Shown here: one piece after another, positions 52,048 to 52,306 of the stretch
How positions within the stretch are numbered: position 1 is the first letter of the stretch
Layout: each line of letters starts with the position of its first letter
DNA from: Desulfovibrionaceae bacterium
Lineage (GTDB): Bacteria; Desulfobacterota; Desulfovibrionia; Desulfovibrionales; Desulfovibrionaceae
Length of the DNA stretch: 52,306 bases
Direction: 5' to 3'
NCBI GenBank assembly: GCA_031082225.1
Contig: JAVHLG010000028.1
Location: 1-52,306, forward strand
Made by a program: the position numbers and the translations under genes
The notes under the pieces: model-generated
The model's database searches: none
Seen by the model: only the letters and a program-made list of their open reading frames with translations
Told to the model about the DNA's origin: nothing

Positions 52048-52306
52048 ATGGGCAAGGCGAAATTCGAACGCAACAAGCCGCATGTCAACATCGGCACCAT
52101 CGGCCACATCGATCACGGCAAGACCACGTTGACCGCAGCCATCACCCGTCTGGCCAGCATGAAGGGATACGGCGAATACATTCCCTTCGACCAGATCGAC
52201 AAGGCCCCTGAGGAAAAGGAACGCGGCATCACCATCGCCACGGCCCATGTGGAATACCAGACCGACAAGCGCCACTATGCCCATGTGGATTGCCCGGGTC
52301 ACGCCG
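52048..52306 (+). CDS. tuf: Elongation factor Tu, 3' part beyond window
   Basis: EF-Tu carries aminoacyl-tRNA to the ribosome. The first 86 residues are visible: [26 protein letters not shown] with the G1 loop at 19-26, the [16 protein letters not shown] switch region and VDCPGHA just before the window end. AGGGGG precedes the ATG. It follows fusA by 54 nt in the usual str order. Confidence 0.97.
   Translation, partial: MGKAKFERNKPHVNIGTIGHIDHGKTTLTAAITRLASMKGYGEYIPFDQIDKAPEEKERGITIATAHVEYQTDKRHYAHVDCPGHA

Overview
The window is GC-rich and densely coded. It most likely comes from a sulfate-reducing Desulfovibrionaceae-type bacterium (Desulfovibrio and relatives). This is inferred from gene content: a tungsten/molybdenum aldehyde:ferredoxin oxidoreductase with a MoaD-like protein, an indolepyruvate:ferredoxin oxidoreductase, a cytochrome c maturation operon whose CcmE carries the CxxxY haem motif reported for Desulfovibrio, a bacterial deoxyhypusine-synthase-like gene, and a Desulfovibrio-like EF-Tu start. 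Most of the chromosome here is ordinary core and metabolic sequence. Accessory material is limited to two toxin-antitoxin modules and a few repeats.

Layout. 1-2.8 kb: a lactate-utilisation type Fe-S protein (cut by the window edge), a deoxyhypusine-synthase-like gene and a small orphan gene. 2.9-8.2 kb (minus): a chemoreceptor-cheW-cheA-STAS operon. 8.2-11 kb (minus): a tandem duplication, a potassium-channel-like protein with an aberrant selectivity filter, and a divergent ATP-type PEP carboxykinase. 11.1-16 kb (minus): a TPR membrane protein, iorA, iorB and a degenerate sigma-54 activator-like protein in one operon ended by a clear terminator. 16.1-19.4 kb (plus): proA, nadD and an AlgX/AlgJ-like SGNH protein. 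19.5-23.4 kb: a TPR protein and an unidentified protein on the minus strand, divergent from aor, then a highly structured intergenic RNA candidate, a terminator and a moaD-like gene. 23.4-24 kb: a RelE/HigB-HigA type toxin-antitoxin pair. 24-26.1 kb (minus): tetR-fabI-DUF3795. 26.2-28.4 kb: a queuosine-precursor transporter, bioY and an ECF ATPase. 28.4-29.6 kb: a 12-bp tandem repeat and a cysteine desulfurase. 29.8-37.1 kb: a CNNM/CBS protein and ccmE-ccmF-ccmA-ccmB-[vapBC]-ccmC-ccmD-TPR. 37.4-42.3 kb: livKHMGF. 42.3-47.7 kb: guaB-guaA-tatB-hisB-lipoprotein-hisA. 47.7-48.8 kb: a Fur-box-like site, a metal-binding HMA protein and a methyltransferase. 49-52.3 kb: the str operon rpsL-rpsG-fusA-tuf, with tuf cut by the window edge.

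How the genes work together. IorAB and AOR both transfer electrons from 2-oxo acids or aldehydes to ferredoxin and fit amino-acid fermentation or oxidation. The liv transporter brings in branched-chain amino acids. The ccm operon supports the abundant c-type cytochromes of this lineage and appears to be the short version without CcmG and CcmH. The observations most worth a second look are: the activator-like protein that has lost its sigma-54 loop and both catalytic arginines, encoded beside an IorA that seems to have lost one of two ferredoxin clusters; the aor locus, with its palindromic promoter, divergent unknown gene and structured leader before moaD; the channel with a TNTGCADCAP filter; and the vapBC insertion inside ccm.

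Limits: all calls were made by reading sequence and known motifs, without database searches. Starts were chosen from Shine-Dalgarno position and family length. No tRNA, rRNA, CRISPR array, insertion sequence or phage gene was seen.
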